From Aulostomus chinensis (taxonomy: Eukaryota > Chordata > Actinopteri > Syngnathiformes > Aulostomidae): 64,000 nt of DNA. The stretch's first letter is position 1, and each line of letters opens with the position of its first letter. The notes below the pieces were generated by a model. That model made no database searches and was not told the origin of the DNA. It saw only the letters and a program-made list of their open reading frames with translations. This document shows, piece after piece, positions 59,361-64,000 of the stretch. Made by a program: the position numbers and the translations under genes. The DNA is taken from the NCBI GenBank assembly GCA_037954235.1, contig JBBMOA010000010.1, forward strand, positions 20,649,529-20,713,528, in the 5' to 3' direction.

Positions 59361-62300
59361 CTAGGGTGCAACGCGAAGATATAAAACACATCTCTATGAA
59401 TCGGTTTCAGCAGAGTGAAATCCTGCCCACACAACTCCAGCTTCCGCGGTTCCAAGGAAAGGTTCTGGATTTGCCAAAATACATTTTATGATTACACAAT
59501 ACAGACACGAAAGCAATTCCAATTGTATAAACTGCTTCATGTTTGAGACACAAAAATTCAGCATTTATTTTATATAGAATCTTCTATTTTGAAAAATATG
59601 ACAACAATACCAATATGATTAGGAGCAGCCCAAAAGAGCTAATTTTTTCCACTGGACTGTCGTGTCTAAAAGTAACTAAAAGGCAGAGTTTCCATTGCTG
59701 CGTACTTTTTATGTACGTAATGAATGTGTGCAGCCATTTTGGATCAACAGCCAAAGAAACTACAGCAATAACAGCCGTGAGAAAACGCCAGAGGCAGCTG
59801 AAGTGACAGGTGTCGGCAGGTGGTTGCCAGGCAAGTCCGGACTTCCCAGTAACGGCTGAATCGTGTTTTAATCCCAGCAGAGTCCTTATGCATGATAATG
59901 CAATATCAACTTGTAGAATGATGTTGGTATAATTTACTCTCCTTTTCCTTGGGCAGCTCACTGGAATATCCAGGGGGAGAAACACTGGGAAAGCTATCTC
60001 CTATGACCGTTTTCATATGATAAATAATGATTGATGAAATCTTTGTGTTCTAGTTTGGACAACAAGGGAAAATAAGAATGTATCAGTGGTTTGTACAAGA
60101 GGAAAAATTGAGGGGAGCTTCCCCGACAGTGTAATAACAGAGGATACACTACAGTAGGTATGAGAGTGGGAAGTATTTGTGTTTGGTGAGTGATGTCATC
60201 ACCGTGAGCCCTGAGACTGTTGTTTAGGTAAGTCACAGTTTCAGCAGGTCATCAGAGCACAGTAAGTTCCTTTGTGAATCATGGGAGTGAAGGCGCGCAT
60301 CATCATCACATGACACAGGTGTGACACTCTAAAAGCGTTTTTTTTTTTTTACAAGGGGGAGTTTGAATTCCTCATTTTTCTATAATGATACAGTTGGTTA
60401 TTTGAGGAACACGAAGAAAATAAAGAAAAAAAACCTTTAGCTTCCTCATGCTTCATTACATAAATTCCCTATTCATCGATAACTAACATCCTGGCCTTAA
60501 TAATCTCCCCTTTACATTAACAGTGAAAATGTAAATCATTGATTTATAGGGCTGAAAATCATAATAGTTCAATTCTTAATAGTGCAATCTTCAATAGTTC
60601 TTCTTAAACTTTATTTATAGGGAATGTGTAGGAAATATTAAAATCCCTCATTTCTTAATGCTCGTTCTCAGGTATTTTCTACCATTTAAGAGAAAAAGTA
60701 GTTGAACGTGTCCGATAAAAGAATGACCATTGTCATAATCATGATCATGGCCACTCCAGGATTTTGTATGTATATCATGTGGAAATGTGTGTGAAAAAAA
60801 CACAAAAAATGTACTAAGCACAACTTTAGCTGTTTTTTTAAATCCTAACTCTGACCAGCGATAAGAGTTTGATTTTCCATGTCATCTAGGCATTTTAGTC
60901 ATACAACTTGTAATCTGTTAACATATAATACCAAATTTCAAGAGCAAAAAACAAGCTGTGTACAGTTGCTGGCCATTAATCGGTTAAAATCACTGTGAAC
61001 AGCAACACCAGTACAGCACATGGGAACCAGTTCGACTGGTTCTCGCTCCCATGACAGGTGAATGTTTAGCAAGGTGTTCTGCAAGTGGCTACACGCAGAT
61101 TTGCAGGAAGTAGTTTTGTCAGGCTCCTGCACCTGCTGTGGCGAACACCCTTGGTCATGTTCATGTCTGGTGCAAGGAACGTACATCGTGTCCTTGATTA
61201 ACTTGAGAATGTATTGATATTTATTGATCCAATCAGTAACGTACGTGTCCATAAGAAAATATGCTGTGGGCCACTGTTCCTGTTTGGAAGTGTTTTCGCC
61301 TAATCTGGACCCTTATAGCTAGACGTGGATGTTCAGACGCCTGTCACAAGCACTTAAACACAACACATTTGGATTTTGCATCACTGATCCGATGCTCAGT
61401 CAGTCAGTCAACCAAGCAATCATTGCATAGGGGTGAGAGACTTATTGCATGAGGTGTTTGGTGAAGAAGTAGATCCATCCCCCTCTTGAACATTTGCCTC
61501 AGTGTGAATCTGTTTTGCAAATTTGGTTTCTCAATGGCCCTGCCAGTTTGGAGCGATTCTCTCACGATGCATCACTGCTTTAGGGGGACAGTATTGTTGT
61601 GCATCATTATCACCATTATCAAGTAGACTAATGCATGTGCAGACACGTTTGCATTCATTATATGTAAAATGCATTTTGGAACGACGGAAAATGACTAAAT
61701 ACTCGGGTAACAGCAACCAGATAAAAACAAAACAAAAAAAAATTGCTTCATCCTTCAACAAATACCAGATGTTTCCAAGAATGCACGCATCCCTTCTGCT
61801 GTTATGGCTCAGTTCATGTCTGGGTTTATCTGACTGTATCTGGTAATCCAGAGCTCTGAAGTCAGGCTGGTCGAAGTTCCAAGACTCATTTTTTCCTAGG
61901 AATCAGAGGGAGGAACTCTCTTGTGACATGCTATCCTGGTGCATCAAAAACAAACAAACCAAAAAATATTAGATATTATTATTGTAGAATCTCACCCTAA
62001 AATGCATAATGCTTTCAAAACAACAGAAAAATTACACTGACAGAATTCTAAGAAGTTTATTTTTTAGGTGTGAAAACTGTAAAGTCTTCATCTTGTGTCT
62101 GCTATCAAATGCTGAATGCCTGTAATATTAGTAATCCACTCTTATCCTGTAGTTGTTGCAACTGGTAATTAAGCAGAGGTTTGAATCAGGGGTTAGAGTT
62201 AGGGTTAAGGTCAGGTGAGTAGTGCTTCGCCCCCTGTAAATGATTGCAAATCGATGTAAATATTGTCTTGTGCAGGCAAACGTCCATCCGTTGCGCCGCG

Positions 62301-63132
62301 ATGTAGATGTCACAGAAGAGGCTAACAGAGAAGATAACAGAGAAAGCATCCTAACCACTGACCCTGGGTGACCTTTGTTATTGAGAGCATCGTCGCCCTC
62401 AACAGCCCCGTTGTTCAGCTACGTTAGATGCTTTCGTCGATAGCTTTCCTTTGATTTATCAAGTGTGATGCAACAGAACTCATGTTCGAGAGAACAGAGG
62501 GAGATTTCTAAGCCTTTTGCACCTTGATTTGCTTTGCTTGTTTTTGTTTGGAGATTAAGTTAAGCAGGTTTAGAACCCCAAAAATTACAATTGCATTTGA
62601 AATATATGTCCTTTGAGATTCCAGGGACTGTACTGTAAGTCAGGACTGACTTAATGAGAAAATTCACCAGACCATATCTTCTTACAATCTGTCAGAGTAC
62701 TAATAATGACGTTGTTGGTTGTAGGCTCATATTAAGGGACGAGTGTCATAGACCCAGTCTATATCGAGGAGGACCAACAGGAAACAAGTCTTGTCATTGT
62801 GGCTCGATTTCTCACTCATTCAGAGGATGATTCAGCATTTTTTGAGGCTCAAATCCAAAAGCATGACTCCCTGAATGTCTTAATCATGAATTATTATTGG
62901 ATCCATTTTGTTTTGGTGAATGTGGTTTGAATATAAGGCATTTCTCTCCAGAATCCTACAGGTGTTTAATGTTTTATTGTTATCACATATAAGGACCATG
63001 TTTAGAGGAATTTTTGATGCAGCTGTACCGTGTGATACCAGTTTTTAGAATTAATTCTCCCCAAATGCAAGTGGCTTTGAAGATAAACATGATGCCACCT
63101 TAAGCTGACTCCACCTTCAGTGGTCTAAGCTG

Positions 63133-63138
63133 TATAAA
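63133..63138 (+). promoter_or_regulatory. TATA box of the plus-strand claudin
   Basis: TGTATAAAGA lies 145 bases upstream of the ATG at 63278. This predicts transcription from about 63164 and a leader near 115 bases. Confidence 0.6.
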
Positions 63139-63277
63139 GAAGGTAGAATCTGTTTCTCCCTCAAGTCGTACACAGGACCGTGAGCCAAAGAGATCTGATA
63201 TCGCCTCCATCCCAGCAAGGTCGATCCTGCGGACACAGAGGGTTCTCTGTCCCACAAAGTCCTGCTCAGCTTTAACG

Positions 63278-63937
63278 ATGTCCTCTTCCGGACTGGAGAT
63301 CCTCGGGATGATCCTGGCTGTGGCCGGCTGGCTGGGGGTGATGGTTGCTTGCGGCTTGCCCATGTGGCGGGTCGCTGCCTACATCGGCCAGAACATTGTC
63401 ATCTCCCAGGTCATCTGGGAGGGATTGTGGATGAACTGCTCGGTGCAGAGCACAGGTCAGATGCACTGCAGGGTGCATGAATCCATGTTGGGGCTGCCGG
63501 TGGACCTGCAGGCGGCTCGAGCCTTAGTCATCGTCTCCATGGTGCTGTGCGTGGTGGGAATCTGTCTGTCAGTGGCCGGGGCAAAGTGCACCAACTGCAG
63601 CCAGGATGTGAGCAGTAAACCCCGCTTCATGTTGGCAGCAGGAGTGACCTTCCTGGTGGCTGGACTGATGCTGCTGGTGGCCGTGTCCTGGACGGCCCAC
63701 GCCATCATCCTGGGCTTCTACGACCCAATGCTGGAGGAGACGGGGAAGAGGGAGTTTGGTAATGCGCTGTACTTCGGCTGGGCCGCCTCCTGCCTGCTCA
63801 TCCTCGGGGGAGCGCTCCTCTGCTACTCCTGCCCAACCAGAACAGCCCCGCACCGTGACATTGCACCCCCCCAAGTGGACTACTCAGCTGTCAAGACCTT
63901 GTCAGTCAATGGCTACCACAGGAGAGACTATGTATGA
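63278..63937 (+). CDS. Claudin, RDYV C-terminus, only plus-strand member
   Basis: Single-exon ORF of 219 residues starting MSSSGLEILGMILAVAG. W30, GLW 49-51, C54 and C64 are canonical. The second loop has GFYDP in place of FYNP, and the intracellular tail ends YHRRDYV, a PDZ ligand. Its first loop differs from the others (VHESMLGLPVD, CSVQSTGQMHC), so it is the most diverged of the canonical members. Opposite orientation to the other seven implies an inversion or an older separate lineage. The stop is followed by only 63 bases of the window. Confidence 0.95.
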   Translation: MSSSGLEILGMILAVAGWLGVMVACGLPMWRVAAYIGQNIVISQVIWEGLWMNCSVQSTGQMHCRVHESMLGLPVDLQAARALVIVSMVLCVVGICLSVAGAKCTNCSQDVSSKPRFMLAAGVTFLVAGLMLLVAVSWTAHAIILGFYDPMLEETGKREFGNALYFGWAASCLLILGGALLCYSCPTRTAPHRDIAPPQVDYSAVKTLSVNGYHRRDYV

Positions 63938-64000
63938 GCACAATGAAGAAACGATGAGTATGAGCTCATCGACCCACCAAGCTACATTTGTTACTGTGAG

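Larger units (their letters stand above)
56997..63277. other. Largest gene-free interval of the array
   Basis: It separates the last minus-strand claudin from the single plus-strand claudin, so it holds both promoters. No exon is recognised in 6.3 kb. Contents: a T/A homopolymer patch (57283-57300), an imperfect minisatellite (59290-59360), short telomere-like words near 62190-62210, otherwise unique-looking AT-rich sequence. Candidate place for shared claudin enhancers. Confidence 0.5.

Noticed and set aside
62189..62210. Telomere-like ggggttagagttagggttaagg
   Set aside because: Only two or three imperfect units; too short for an interstitial telomere. The same applies to cctaaccctaacc near 7332-7345.
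1..64000. CRISPR arrays, tRNA or rRNA genes, operons
   Set aside because: Repeats present are microsatellites, TIRs and SINE/LINE remnants. No cloverleaf or rRNA sequence was recognised, and the gene structure is eukaryotic.

Overview
This is vertebrate nuclear DNA, almost certainly from a teleost fish. Genes are split by short GT-AG introns. Intronless claudin genes stand in a tandem array, as teleosts have them. The repeats are fish-type: an intact Tc1/Sleeping Beauty-like transposon, an L2-type LINE fragment, a tRNA-derived SINE family and many microsatellites. All exon coordinates were read by eye from splice signals and remembered family sequence; no alignment was run.

Layout, left to right. 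(1) 368-1423, minus: the first three coding exons of a C3orf33 homolog, whose remainder lies off the left edge. (2) 3381-20527, plus: a complete 30-exon med13, the Mediator kinase-module subunit, which joins in frame to 2113 residues. It stands head to head with C3orf33 across about 2 kb. (3) About 21.4-25.5 kb: a gene-poor stretch with a SINE copy, a CT microsatellite and a cluster of long poly-G runs. (4) 25566-27250, plus: a small five-exon gene with a His-rich stretch and a motif resembling the AUTS2/fibrosin family. It is the least familiar gene here and may be an undescribed family member. (5) 28075-31665, minus: a complete nine-exon hinfp (histone H4 transcription factor, 512 residues), tail to tail with the previous gene. 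(6) 33.9-64 kb: eight claudin or claudin-like genes, seven on the minus strand and the last on the plus strand. They encode four-pass tight-junction proteins. The first is strongly divergent and has lost one of the two signature cysteines.

Mobile DNA inside the claudin array includes a Tc1-like element at 46942-48559. It has matching 203-bp terminal inverted repeats, a TA target duplication and an uninterrupted 341-residue DD34E transposase. There is also a full-length SINE (38.1-38.5 kb), a truncated SINE (48.6-48.85 kb), an L2-type LINE 3' fragment (41.05-41.7 kb), and an unnamed element present in two opposite copies flanking one claudin gene.

Functionally the window joins two nuclear regulators (MED13 and HINFP), a probable nuclear AUTS2-like protein, and a paracellular-barrier gene family. 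I see no operon-like or shared-pathway logic. The claudins are a tandem-duplication array, and several have their own TATA boxes.
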